Shown here one piece after another: positions 8,130 to 15,028 of a DNA stretch of 28,034 bases. A program made the position numbers and the translations under genes. The stretch covers positions 1 to 28,034 of the forward strand of contig CAZKOJ010000040.1 of the NCBI GenBank assembly GCA_964554365.1, read 5' to 3'. Each line of letters opens with the position of its first letter. Within the stretch, counting starts at the first letter, position 1. This stretch comes from Clostridium_AM sp964554365 (lineage in GTDB: Bacteria > Bacillota > Clostridia > Clostridiales > Clostridiaceae). The notes beneath the pieces are model-generated. The model ran no database searches, was not told the origin of the DNA, and saw nothing but the letters and a program-made list of their open reading frames with translations.

Positions 8130-8480
8130 ATGGATTTTTTAAAAATAACTGATTTAGCCTATAAACAATTTAGAGAATTCTTAATTGAAAAAAATGTTCA
8201 ATCAAGTTCAATTAGAATTTATCTATCAAGTATGTCTTGCCATGGTCCTGTCTTTAATATTTTTGTAGATGAATTAAAAGAAGGTGACTTAAGTCAAAAA
8301 ATTGGGGATATAAACTTTATAGTTGATAAAAATCTTTTCATTCAATATAGTGGATTTATATTATTATGTGCTGAAGAAAATGGTGTGGGTGGCTTCACCT
8401 TACAACCAGTGTATATGCCTGAAAGTACAGGCTGTTCTAGTGAATGTTCAAGCTGTTCAAGCTGTCAGGATTGTGACTAA
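8130..8480 (+). CDS. HesB/IscA-like iron-sulfur family protein
   Basis: 116 residues with an AGAGAGG ribosome site. The fold pattern is that of A-type iron-sulfur carriers: ITDLAYKQFREFL, IRIYLSSMSCHGPVF, VDKNLF and GFTLQPVY. The first conserved Cys is C37 in SCHGP. The canonical C-terminal CGC is replaced by a Cys/Ser tail with C102, C106, C109, C112 and C115. This is the small HesB-like group in anaerobes, some members of which carry selenocysteine at the position of C37; here the codon is an ordinary Cys codon. Likely binds or transfers Fe-S clusters or metal in the cytosol, not demonstrated. It is monocistronic, with its own promoter and terminator. Confidence 0.82.
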   Translation: MDFLKITDLAYKQFREFLIEKNVQSSSIRIYLSSMSCHGPVFNIFVDELKEGDLSQKIGDINFIVDKNLFIQYSGFILLCAEENGVGGFTLQPVYMPESTGCSSECSSCSSCQDCD

Positions 8481-8485
8481 TTAAT

Positions 8486-8533
8486 ATGGCTGTGTGGAAA
8501 TTATTTAGATTTTCACATAGCTATAATTTTTTC
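8486..8533 (+). terminator. Terminator of the HesB-like gene
   Basis: A 15-bp stem with three G-U pairs (8486-8500 with 8510-8524), loop of nine bases, followed by AATTTTTT. Confidence 0.85.
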
Positions 8534-8584
8534 ACAATTCTTAATATAAGTGCATTTTATATACTATAAGAGAGGTGATATAAA

Positions 8585-8809
8585 ATGTCACAAATGAATT
8601 CTATAAGTCCCAAACAATTATCTGTCATATCTAACGCTATAGCACTTGCAATATCAGATGATAAAAATGCTGATGAGCTAAATGTATTAGGCAATGTTAT
8701 TGTAGCAGTCGGAAGTTTACTCTTAACTATGGCTGCACAACAACAAAGTATAGAATCAATGCAAAATAATTCAAAAAACAATACAACTGGAAAGGGAAAT
8801 AAAAAATAA
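8585..8809 (+). CDS. Small protein of unknown function, 74 residues
   Basis: Strong AGAGAGGTGAT ribosome site before the ATG. The protein is MSQMNSISPKQLSVI-type at its start, then a helical stretch (about 18-50) with alternating hydrophobic residues ending VGSLLLTMAAQQQ, then a polar Asn/Lys tail. The central stretch GNVIVAVGSLLLTMAAQ is moderately hydrophobic but short for a membrane span. I do not recognise a named family with certainty; similar short proteins are common in Clostridium. A longer opposite-strand frame (8557-8967) overlaps it but has no ribosome site and low-complexity composition, so this frame is preferred. Confidence 0.7.
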   Translation: MSQMNSISPKQLSVISNAIALAISDDKNADELNVLGNVIVAVGSLLLTMAAQQQSIESMQNNSKNNTTGKGNKK

Positions 8810-8828
8810 TATAAAAAAACAAGAGGGT

Positions 8829-8872
8829 ATTTAGTAGGACTGGGTATTTTATTAGACCAGTTCTCACTAAAT
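8829..8872. other. Long hairpin without T run
   Basis: Bases 8829-8843 pair with 8857-8872 (15 pairs, one bulged C, one G-U), loop of 13. It lies 19 bases after the small gene's stop. Neither strand has a T run behind it, so it is not a standard intrinsic terminator; it may stabilise the mRNA end. Confidence 0.5.
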
Positions 8873-8947
8873 ATGAATAAAATTAACTTAGATGAACCAT
8901 TAGGTATTAATACAAAAAAGGTAAACCATTTAAACAAAAATTTATAA

Positions 8948-9400
8948 CTATTTCTTACATAGTTCATCCATTATTTTTTCTATATATTCAATATCAAAAG
9001 ATGAACATATACGTCTATCCATATGATCTAAAATTCTATAATGCTTTGATATGATATTTTGCTGTACCTTATATTTTTCTCTTTCATTTATTTCACTCCA
9101 CCATAACTTGCCTCCCATTGTTTTTTCATAGTTATTTTCATAACCATGAAATGCTAATGAAAGTATTATGTCTTTTGTATCTCCTCCAAAGGCAATTTGA
9201 AGTATTTCACTATGTTCAAATATAGTACATAAAGTGACCGCTCCACTCCAACCAATAGTGCTTCTTCCCTTTTCTATCTGAACTAATGTCTTTTTGGATA
9301 TACCAAGTATGTTCGCCATCTTATCTTGTGTAAACTCTTTTTCGTTTCTTATAAGTTTTAATTTTTCATCTACTTTTTTAATAAATTCCTCTCTATTCAT
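8948..9400 (-). CDS. XRE-family transcriptional regulator
   Basis: 150 residues, ATG preceded by AAAAGGAGATAT. Residues about 12-68 are a helix-turn-helix of the XRE/HTH_3 class (LKLIRNEKEFTQDKMANILGISKKTLVQIEKGRS). The remaining part (75-150) holds GGKLWWSEI and no recognisable enzymatic motif; it may be a dimerisation or ligand region. There is no partner toxin gene beside it. It faces away from the DMT transporter at 9682 (divergent, 281 bases apart), so it could regulate that gene or itself, but no operator was proven. A hairpin like those at IS200/IS605 ends lies about 45 bases upstream of its start. Confidence 0.85.
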   Translation of the reverse strand: MNREEFIKKVDEKLKLIRNEKEFTQDKMANILGISKKTLVQIEKGRSTIGWSGAVTLCTIFEHSEILQIAFGGDTKDIILSLAFHGYENNYEKTMGGKLWWSEINEREKYKVQQNIISKHYRILDHMDRRICSSFDIEYIEKIMDELCKK

Positions 9401-9444
9401 ATATATCTCCTTTTAGTTTTATCCCATAGATACCAACTCTAACA

Positions 9445-9466
9445 CTCCACCTTCTAAAAGGTGGAG
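9445..9466. repeat. Solo GC-rich hairpin, possible IS200/IS605 end relic
   Basis: CTCCACCTT (9445-9453) pairs with AAGGTGGAG (9458-9466), loop CTAA. It is the only compact GC-rich hairpin in a very AT-rich gap and resembles the subterminal stem-loops of IS200/IS605-type elements. No transposase gene is present. A second small hairpin, GTGTAA/TTACAC, follows at about 9474-9487. Confidence 0.35.
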
Positions 9467-9629
9467 ATATCAGTGTAATTTTACACCATTAACATAGTAT
9501 TGTAAATTAAAAACTATATTATGCATTTCTAACATAGGTTTTAGTACAAATATTAAATTTTAATAACATAATTAATACATATCAGCATATGAAAAATTAA
9601 TTCTCTACTACTAATCCTTCCTTTACATC

Positions 9630-9652
9630 AAGTATACAAAGTGTGTATACTT
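9630..9652. promoter_or_regulatory. Operator-like palindrome before the DMT gene
   Basis: AAGTATACA and TGTATACTT (9630-9638 and 9644-9652) form a perfect inverted repeat around AAGTG, 30 bases before the transporter ATG. The size and symmetry suit a dimeric GntR- or TetR-type repressor. The regulator is unknown. Confidence 0.5.
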
Positions 9653-9681
9653 ATATTCTATAAAAACATAAGGAGATAAAC

Positions 9682-10650
9682 ATGAACACTAAAAAGTATT
9701 TAACGCAAAAACATTATGTAATTTTAATTGCACTTATATGTTCTATATTATGGGGAAGTGCCTTTCCAGTATTGAAAATTAGTTATTCAGAATTAAAAAT
9801 TTCACCTTCAAATCTTAATGCAAAAGTGGTTTTAGCTGGAATGAGATTTCTTATTGCTGGATTGATTTTATTTATATTAACACCAATTTTTATGAAAAGG
9901 TCTATTAAAATAAATAAAAACGAATTAAAGAATCTGTCGCTGTTAGGTTTAGTTCAGACAGCACTGCAATATTTTTTCTTTTATAATGGATTAGGAAAAA
10001 CATCTGGTATGAAGGGAGCTATATTATCCTCTATAGGGAACTTCTTTGTAGTTATAATGGCTCACTTTATATACTCCAATGACAAAATAAACAAAAGAAA
10101 AACAATAGGACTCATTTCAGGTTTTGCCGGAATTATAGTTGTAAACATGGGGGGCTCAAATTTTAATTTAGATTTTTCTTTTACTGGAGAAGGTTTTTTA
10201 ATAATATCATCTATTATGGGTGCTTTTGCTATTATTATAGCAAAAGAATTATCTAAAGATATTCATCCATTTATAGCTAGTGCTTGGCAACTATTTATAG
10301 GTTCTCTAATACTTTTAGCGGCTGGCAGTTATAACCTTCAACCTAATTCCTTTAACTTTACATTTAAAGGGTGGGTTCTTCTAATATATTCTTCCCTTAT
10401 ATCTGCAATAGCTTTCTCATTATGGTATGCTCTTTTAAAGTATAACAAAGCTGGGGAGATAACTATATATAGATTTGTAATTCCAATATCAGGTGCCTTA
10501 TTATCCGCTATTTTTATACCTGGTGAAAAGTTTAGTATAAACCTTTTATTCGGTTTGCTTTTGGTGGTAATTGGTATATTCTCTATAAACTATAATAGTG
10601 CATATTTTACAAAATGGGGGGAAAATAGGTTCACAAAAAAAGGCATATAG
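9682..10650 (+). CDS. DMT-superfamily (EamA) transporter
   Basis: 322 residues with about ten membrane segments arranged as two EamA repeats (roughly 12-155 and 165-305). WGSAFPVLKISY at the first span and LGLVQTALQYFFFYNGLGKTSG in the first repeat are family-typical. Members export amino acids or other metabolites; the substrate here cannot be told. The ribosome site AAGGAGATAAAC and the ATG are clear. A palindrome lies just upstream, suggesting repression. The stop codon lies inside the terminator stem shared with the convergent GntR-type gene. Confidence 0.88.
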   Translation: MNTKKYLTQKHYVILIALICSILWGSAFPVLKISYSELKISPSNLNAKVVLAGMRFLIAGLILFILTPIFMKRSIKINKNELKNLSLLGLVQTALQYFFFYNGLGKTSGMKGAILSSIGNFFVVIMAHFIYSNDKINKRKTIGLISGFAGIIVVNMGGSNFNLDFSFTGEGFLIISSIMGAFAIIIAKELSKDIHPFIASAWQLFIGSLILLAAGSYNLQPNSFNFTFKGWVLLIYSSLISAIAFSLWYALLKYNKAGEITIYRFVIPISGALLSAIFIPGEKFSINLLFGLLLVVIGIFSINYNSAYFTKWGENRFTKKGI

Positions 10651-10673
10651 TATATATGTAATACTACATGCCT
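10641..10673. terminator. Bidirectional terminator between DMT and GntR genes
   Basis: Thirteen-base arms with one mismatch (10641-10653 with 10661-10673), loop ATATGTA. On the minus strand it is followed by seven T (10640-10634), so it chiefly serves the regulator gene; it overlaps the transporter's stop codon. Confidence 0.75.
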
Positions 10674-10692
10674 TCTTTGTATATTCTTACGA

Positions 10693-11316
10693 CTATTCAT
10701 TTAAAAAAGCCTTAATTCTTGAATATGTATCTTCATCTCCTACAGCTATAAATATGTCTCCTTCAATAAATGTAGCATATGGTCCTGGCGAAAGTATTAA
10801 ACTTCCATTACGTCTTATTCCAATTATAGTTGCACCTGTATTCTGCCAAAACTTTGTTTCTGATGTAGTTTTTCCTATGATCTTTGAACTGCTAACTATT
10901 TCAAATTCAAAAGGCATAAATGGGTTACTGTTTTTAAAACGATTAGAATAGTCAATAAGTTTACTAATAGAATCTTCAAGTTTGCTATAATTTTTACGAT
11001 TTTCTTCCACCACATTTAAAATTTCTTTTTTCAATGAATTCATGGAATCTATATCTTTAAACTTATTAATAAATTTAAAAGAATTATCTACTGATTTTAC
11101 AATGATTCCGCTTCCTTTAGCTACTTCTACTATATGCATATCATTTAATAATATTATGGATCTTCTTATAGTCTCAGGAGAAACATTATACTGTCCAGCT
11201 AATGCAGATCTTCCATAAAGTTTTGTTCCTATTGGAAAATCTCCTAATACTATTCTATTTGCAATATCAATAGCTATTTGTTGATAAACAGGCTTTTCAA
11301 TAGATTCATTTATCAT
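10693..11316 (-). CDS. BusR-like GntR/RCK_C regulator, possible c-di-AMP sensor
   Basis: 207 residues. Residues 1-75 are a GntR winged helix (VYQQIAIDIANRIVLGDFPIGTKL, then VSPETIRRSIILLNDMHIVEVAKGSGI). Residues about 80-125 look like a coiled-coil linker, and 132-207 are an RCK_C/TrkA_C domain (IIGKTTSETKFWQNTGATIIGIRRNG, GPYATFIEGDIFIAVGD). This exact order and length is that of BusR, which in Lactococcus and Streptococcus binds c-di-AMP and represses osmolyte uptake. No betaine transporter lies in the window, so its target may be elsewhere or may be itself: a paired repeat is found upstream at 11498-11546. Start ATG is at 11316. c-di-AMP binding is inferred from domain order only. Confidence 0.85.
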   Translation of the reverse strand: MINESIEKPVYQQIAIDIANRIVLGDFPIGTKLYGRSALAGQYNVSPETIRRSIILLNDMHIVEVAKGSGIIVKSVDNSFKFINKFKDIDSMNSLKKEILNVVEENRKNYSKLEDSISKLIDYSNRFKNSNPFMPFEFEIVSSSKIIGKTTSETKFWQNTGATIIGIRRNGSLILSPGPYATFIEGDIFIAVGDEDTYSRIKAFLNE

Positions 11317-11497
11317 ACAAAATCTCCTATCATAAATATACTTTTATTTATTAGTATTTCAATAACTTTTTTATGAATATATGTAAGGATTTTAATCCGT
11401 AATAATTATAACATCTCATTGTTTTTTAATCAATTTATCTCATACCCCACATATAGTAACATCTGTCTTTTTTTTCTAATATTACAGTGCAAAAAAA

Positions 11498-11546
11498 TGT
11501 CACTTTACACACCGACAACTTTATGTTATATTAAAGTTGTCACTTT
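11498..11546. promoter_or_regulatory. Bipartite operator candidate for the BusR-like regulator
   Basis: TGTCACTTT occurs at 11498-11506 and 11538-11546, exactly 40 bases apart, about four helical turns. Between them GACAACTTTA (11514-11523) and TAAAGTTGTC (11532-11541) form a perfect inverted repeat with an 8-base spacer. It lies 180 bases upstream of the regulator and 310 upstream of the enzyme gene. BusR proteins are known to use widely spaced half-sites; the assignment here is inference. Confidence 0.45.
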
Positions 11547-11581
11547 CTTTATATTTAAATAGTTATGAGTAAAATCCTTAG

Positions 11582-11610
11582 TTAACAATACAATTGTATA
11601 TACATAATAT
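11582..11610 (+). promoter_or_regulatory. Promoter-like pair ahead of the CEOS-like gene
   Basis: TTAACA (11582-11587), 17-base spacer, TAATAT (11605-11610), predicted start near 11617. The -10 lies in AT-rich sequence, so chance resemblance is possible. Confidence 0.45.
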
Positions 11611-11631
11611 ATAATAATTGATAACGAGTAT

Positions 11632-11659
11632 TTTCAATCATATCTGATTGAAATTTTTT
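11632..11659 (+). terminator. Intrinsic terminator in the leader of the CEOS-like gene
   Basis: TTTCAATCA (11632-11640) pairs with TGATTGAAA (11645-11653), loop TATC, followed by six T. There is no plus-strand gene upstream that it could end, so it either ends a tiny RNA or acts as an attenuator. Confidence 0.7.
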
Positions 11660-11856
11660 ATTAGTATTAAATTTCTAAAACATCACATTTCTTTCAATTG
11701 TATATTATCATTGCATATTACATGAACTATATCCACATATGATTTAATTCATAAAAGTATATATTAATGAAATTTTTATAGGTATTATTTTATTTAAACC
11801 TATAATTTATTTATGACCAATTAAAACATATCAATAAATAAGGAGGAATTAAACAT

Positions 11857-12789
11857 ATGAATTTAGGCTTTATTATTCCTAGTTATTCCAATGAAAAAAG
11901 AGTAGCATTATTGCCTCAACATGTAAATAACTTTGAAAATCAAATTGCTATAGAGCATAATTTTGGAATGAGTTTAAATATAACAGATGAGGAGTATGAA
12001 AACGTAGGCTGTAAAATCATGTCTAGAGAAGAAATCTTCGCTAATTGTCCTGCTGTATTTTCACTTAAAGTAATTAAAGAAGAGGATTATAAATATATAA
12101 GAGAAAATCAAATGATTATTGGTTGGACTCATCCAATGGGTTCTGGAAAAAACTTCATGGAAACAGAATTCGCATCTAAAAATTTGATTGTAGTAGATTT
12201 AGATAATATACATCCTGAAGTTTACTATAAAGATAAAGTAAAAAGTATAGATTGGATTAAGCCAAATTTCATAAGAGAAAATAGCTATATTGCTGGTTAT
12301 TCAGCTACCTTGCATGCTTTGGTTAATTTTGGATCAATACCTAATGCTGATACTAAAGTAGCTATTTTAGGATCGGGAAACGTTTCCCAAGGAGCGTTTT
12401 GCGCTATTTCTAAATTTAGTAATAATATAAGAATGTTTTACAGAAAAACTATAGATGAATTTATAAATTCTCAAGAAAACTTTGATATTATAATAAATGG
12501 TATAGAAGTTGATAAAGAAAATTTGCATATACTAAGTTTAGAAAATCAAAAAAGGCTAAAGAAAAACTGTTTAATAATTGATGCCGCTGCTAATGCTGGC
12601 AAAGCAATTGAGGGAAGCACACATACAACCTTAGATAATCCAATTTATAAAAAAGATGATATCTATTATTATGTAGTAAGTAACACACCATCTATTTTCT
12701 ATAAAGAATCGAGTTTAAAAATAAGTGAATCTTTCAGCAAAAATATTTATAAGAAAGATGTTAAAATGTTTAAGGACTTAATACTATAA
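11857..12789 (+). CDS. AlaDH/PNT-fold enzyme, N5-(carboxyethyl)ornithine synthase-like
   Basis: 310 residues, start with AAGGAGGAATTAAACAT. The N-terminal half is an alanine-dehydrogenase/transhydrogenase N domain (NEKRVALLP at 12-20, with the K and R typical of pyruvate binding; SYSNEKR just before). The second half has the Rossmann nucleotide-binding loop VAILGSGNVSQGA at 168-180. It is shorter than alanine dehydrogenase (about 370) and matches the length and N-terminus of lactococcal N5-(carboxyethyl)ornithine synthase, which joins pyruvate to ornithine or lysine reductively with NADPH. Which substrate it uses is not visible. It is monocistronic behind a long leader with a possible attenuator. 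Confidence 0.72.
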   Translation: MNLGFIIPSYSNEKRVALLPQHVNNFENQIAIEHNFGMSLNITDEEYENVGCKIMSREEIFANCPAVFSLKVIKEEDYKYIRENQMIIGWTHPMGSGKNFMETEFASKNLIVVDLDNIHPEVYYKDKVKSIDWIKPNFIRENSYIAGYSATLHALVNFGSIPNADTKVAILGSGNVSQGAFCAISKFSNNIRMFYRKTIDEFINSQENFDIIINGIEVDKENLHILSLENQKRLKKNCLIIDAAANAGKAIEGSTHTTLDNPIYKKDDIYYYVVSNTPSIFYKESSLKISESFSKNIYKKDVKMFKDLIL

Positions 12790-12815
12790 GCAGAGAACCC
12801 AAATTTCAAATTATA

Positions 12816-12857
12816 TAAGGCCCATCTAATAAATCTTAAGGCCCATCTATAAATTTT
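12816..12857. repeat. Tandem direct repeat, two 21-base units
   Basis: TAAGGCCCATCT begins both units (12816 and 12837), the tails differing slightly. It lies in the gap after the CEOS-like gene; no role is evident. Confidence 0.7.
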
Positions 12858-12876
12858 AAAAAAACGTACACAAATG

Positions 12877-12917
12877 AAAAATCCCAAGAAATAAACTCTT
12901 GGGACTTTTATTTTTTT
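12877..12917. terminator. Bidirectional terminator between CEOS-like gene and hcp
   Basis: TCCCAAGA (12882-12889) pairs with TCTTGGGA (12897-12904), loop AATAAAC. On plus it is followed by CTTTTATTTTTTT; on minus by TTTTTC. Confidence 0.85.
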
Positions 12918-12926
12918 GAAGATACC

Positions 12927-14771
12927 TTATCCTAATATTGATTTTATATCTTCTTCTGGAGTACTTATAGGCTTAATTCCAAATTTCTCAACCAACACAT
13001 TTATTACATTTGGTGATAAGAATGCTGGTAATGATGGTCCAAGTCTTATGCCTTTAATATCTAAAGAAAGTAATGTAAGTAATATACATACAGCTTTTTG
13101 CTCATACCAAGATAAAATCATTGATAGTGGCAAATCATTTACTCCGCATTTGAAAGCATCTGCCAGTGCCAACGCAATCTTTATTGCTGAGTAAGCATCG
13201 TTACACTGCCCCACGTCTAAAAGTCTTGGAAGTCCTGCTACTGTTCCAAAATCTAACTTATTAAATCTATATTTACCACAAGCAAGTGTTAATATTACAG
13301 TATCATTTGGTAATGATGTAGCTAAATCAGTATAGTAATTTCTTCCTGATTTTGCTCCATCACATCCACCTATTAGGAAGAAGTGCTTAATCGCTCCCCC
13401 CTTAACAGCTTCTATGATTTCATTTGCATGGCTCAATGTAGCATTATGCCCGAAGCCTACTAATATTGACTTTTCTTCCTCATCTTCAGTCCATCCACCA
13501 AGTACTAAAGCTTTTTCTATAATTGGTGCAAAATCTTTCTTTCCATTCACATCTTTAACATGTGAAGCTCCTGGCCAAGCTACTAAGCTAGTTGTATATA
13601 TTCTATCCATATAGTTATCTCTTGGTCTTTGGATACAATTTGTTGTCATAAGTACGCAACCTGGAATATTATCAAATTCCTTTTGCTGATCCTGCCATGC
13701 TCCACCAAAATTCCCCACTAAATGAGTATATTTATTTAATTCTGGATATGCATGAGCTGGAAGCATTTCACCATGAGTATATATGTTTATTCCTTTTCCC
13801 GCTGTTTGCTCTAATAAGTCTTTTAAGTCTTTTAAGTCATGTCCTGAAACAACTATAAAGGGACCTTTTTTCTTAGTAACTAGAACACTAGTAGGCGTTG
13901 GATTACCATAAGTTCCTGTATTAGCACCATCTAACAATTCCATTACCTTGAAATTTGCTTGTCCAACTTCCATAGATAGTCCTAACCAATCATTTACTCC
14001 TAATTTCTTGTCTAATGCAGCTGATAGCACTTTATATATGCACTTATTTACTTCTTCACTTTTCTTTCCTAATACGAATGCATGATGTCCATAAGCAGCC
14101 ATTCCTTTTAATCCATAGATTGAAAGTTCTGTTAAAGAGCGTACATCTTCATTTAAATTATGGTCTGCCATTATTCCTACATTTTTTGCATCTTTAATCA
14201 TTGCTTCTTTAGTTGCAGGAGCTTTGTAGTCTACTCCTTCAAAAATTTCTGTAACTTCTCCAGCTAAAGCTTTAACTTCAACCTTTACTTTATCAGCATC
14301 CTTTATTAATTCTACTAATCTTTCTTCATCAAAATTTACATTTGTTAAAGTTGTGAAAAGTCCATCCATAGTAAACTTGTCTATTTCATCTCCAAGTACT
14401 AAACCCTTTTCTACAGCTTTATTTGCATAAAAACCTATTCCTTTAAGTTGATGTACTAAAAGATCTTGGAGAGCTGCCACTTGAGAATTCTTCCCACAAA
14501 CTCCTGACTTTGTACATCCTTTTCCTCCAGCAGTTTGTTCACATTGATAACAGAACATGTCTGTTTCTTCTGCTGAACCATCTATATCTTTGTTTAATAC
14601 TTTTAGTAGTGTTTCTAAGTCTATTCCATGAACTCCAACCGCTTGTTCTAAAGATTCCATTTGCGCTGATGGGCATCCTACACAACCCATTCCATGTGCC
14701 ATTAAAACTTCTACAGCTTTAGGATTTATTTTTAATATATCTCCCATTAGTGTGTCTTTATTAATTTTCAT
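12927..14771 (-). CDS. hcp: Hybrid-cluster protein (hydroxylamine/NO reductase) with DUF1858 domain
   Basis: 614 residues. The ATG at 14771 is chosen because AGGAGG lies eight bases before it; a TTG two codons upstream would be too close. Residues 1-62 are a DUF1858 domain with a CxxC (C30, C33). Then comes Hcp: the 4Fe-4S motif C-x2-C-x8-C-x5-C at C74, C77, C86, C92, and the hybrid-cluster ligand regions VSGHDL, TTNCIQRP, GGCDGAKSGR, LACGKYRFN, and VGQCNDAYSA with the final LSWYEQKA. All appear intact. Hcp reduces hydroxylamine in vitro and NO in cells, protecting anaerobes from nitrosative stress. It is cytosolic and monocistronic. A palindrome upstream suggests control by a CRP/FNR-type regulator. 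Confidence 0.95.
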   Translation of the reverse strand: MKINKDTLMGDILKINPKAVEVLMAHGMGCVGCPSAQMESLEQAVGVHGIDLETLLKVLNKDIDGSAEETDMFCYQCEQTAGGKGCTKSGVCGKNSQVAALQDLLVHQLKGIGFYANKAVEKGLVLGDEIDKFTMDGLFTTLTNVNFDEERLVELIKDADKVKVEVKALAGEVTEIFEGVDYKAPATKEAMIKDAKNVGIMADHNLNEDVRSLTELSIYGLKGMAAYGHHAFVLGKKSEEVNKCIYKVLSAALDKKLGVNDWLGLSMEVGQANFKVMELLDGANTGTYGNPTPTSVLVTKKKGPFIVVSGHDLKDLKDLLEQTAGKGINIYTHGEMLPAHAYPELNKYTHLVGNFGGAWQDQQKEFDNIPGCVLMTTNCIQRPRDNYMDRIYTTSLVAWPGASHVKDVNGKKDFAPIIEKALVLGGWTEDEEEKSILVGFGHNATLSHANEIIEAVKGGAIKHFFLIGGCDGAKSGRNYYTDLATSLPNDTVILTLACGKYRFNKLDFGTVAGLPRLLDVGQCNDAYSAIKIALALADAFKCGVNDLPLSMILSWYEQKAVCILLTLLSLDIKGIRLGPSLPAFLSPNVINVLVEKFGIKPISTPEEDIKSILG

Positions 14772-14827
14772 TAACAATCCCTCCTAATTTTTTTATAAAC
14801 TTTTATTTTTCCTTCGTTTATAAGTTT

Positions 14828-14869
14828 ATTTTACTAAATTTTCAGAGGAAATTCGGTAACCTAGGTTAC
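14828..14869 (-). promoter_or_regulatory. hcp promoter with GTAACCTAGGTTAC palindrome at -41.5
   Basis: A perfect 14-base palindrome at 14856-14869. On the minus strand a -10 box TAAAAT lies at 14833-14828, putting a start near 14821 and the palindrome centre exactly 41.5 bases upstream, the class II activator position of CRP/FNR-family proteins. No good -35 is present. HcpR, a CRP/FNR-family nitrosative-stress regulator of hcp in anaerobes, is the obvious candidate, but its gene is not here. Confidence 0.6.
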
Positions 14870-14901
14870 ATATATGCATGATAACAAACATTACACAACT
14901 A

Positions 14902-14943
14902 AAAGATGAAATCGTACTATTTCCACAGTACGGTTTCATCTTT
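14902..14943. terminator. Strong hairpin terminator after the small membrane-protein pair
   Basis: A 17-bp stem with one G-U pair (14902-14918 with 14927-14943), loop of eight. The outer pairs are A-T on both sides. It stands between the convergent ends of upstream regulatory DNA of hcp and the gene at 15029, which runs toward it. Confidence 0.8.
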
Positions 14944-15028
14944 AATTTAAATCATATAAATTAAAACTTTGTATTATATACATAGGTTGTTAAATGGACT
15001 AAATTATTGTTAACTGCACTGTTATTAT

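Larger units (their letters stand above)
11317..11856. other. Long divergent regulatory region, 540 bases
   Basis: No coding capacity seen. It contains the bipartite repeat (11498-11546), a promoter-like pair (11582-11610), an intrinsic terminator (11632-11659), a perfect palindrome ATACAATTGTAT (11588-11599) and a weak hairpin (11776-11783 with 11798-11805). The rest is AT-rich sequence without recognised signals. Confidence 0.6.

Noticed and set aside
8557..8967. 136-codon minus-strand frame
   Set aside because: Lies opposite the 74-residue gene and overlaps the XRE gene; no ribosome site; composition is that of an antisense shadow.
12816..12857. CRISPR-like repeat
   Set aside because: Only two adjacent 21-base units with no spacer; a simple tandem duplication.
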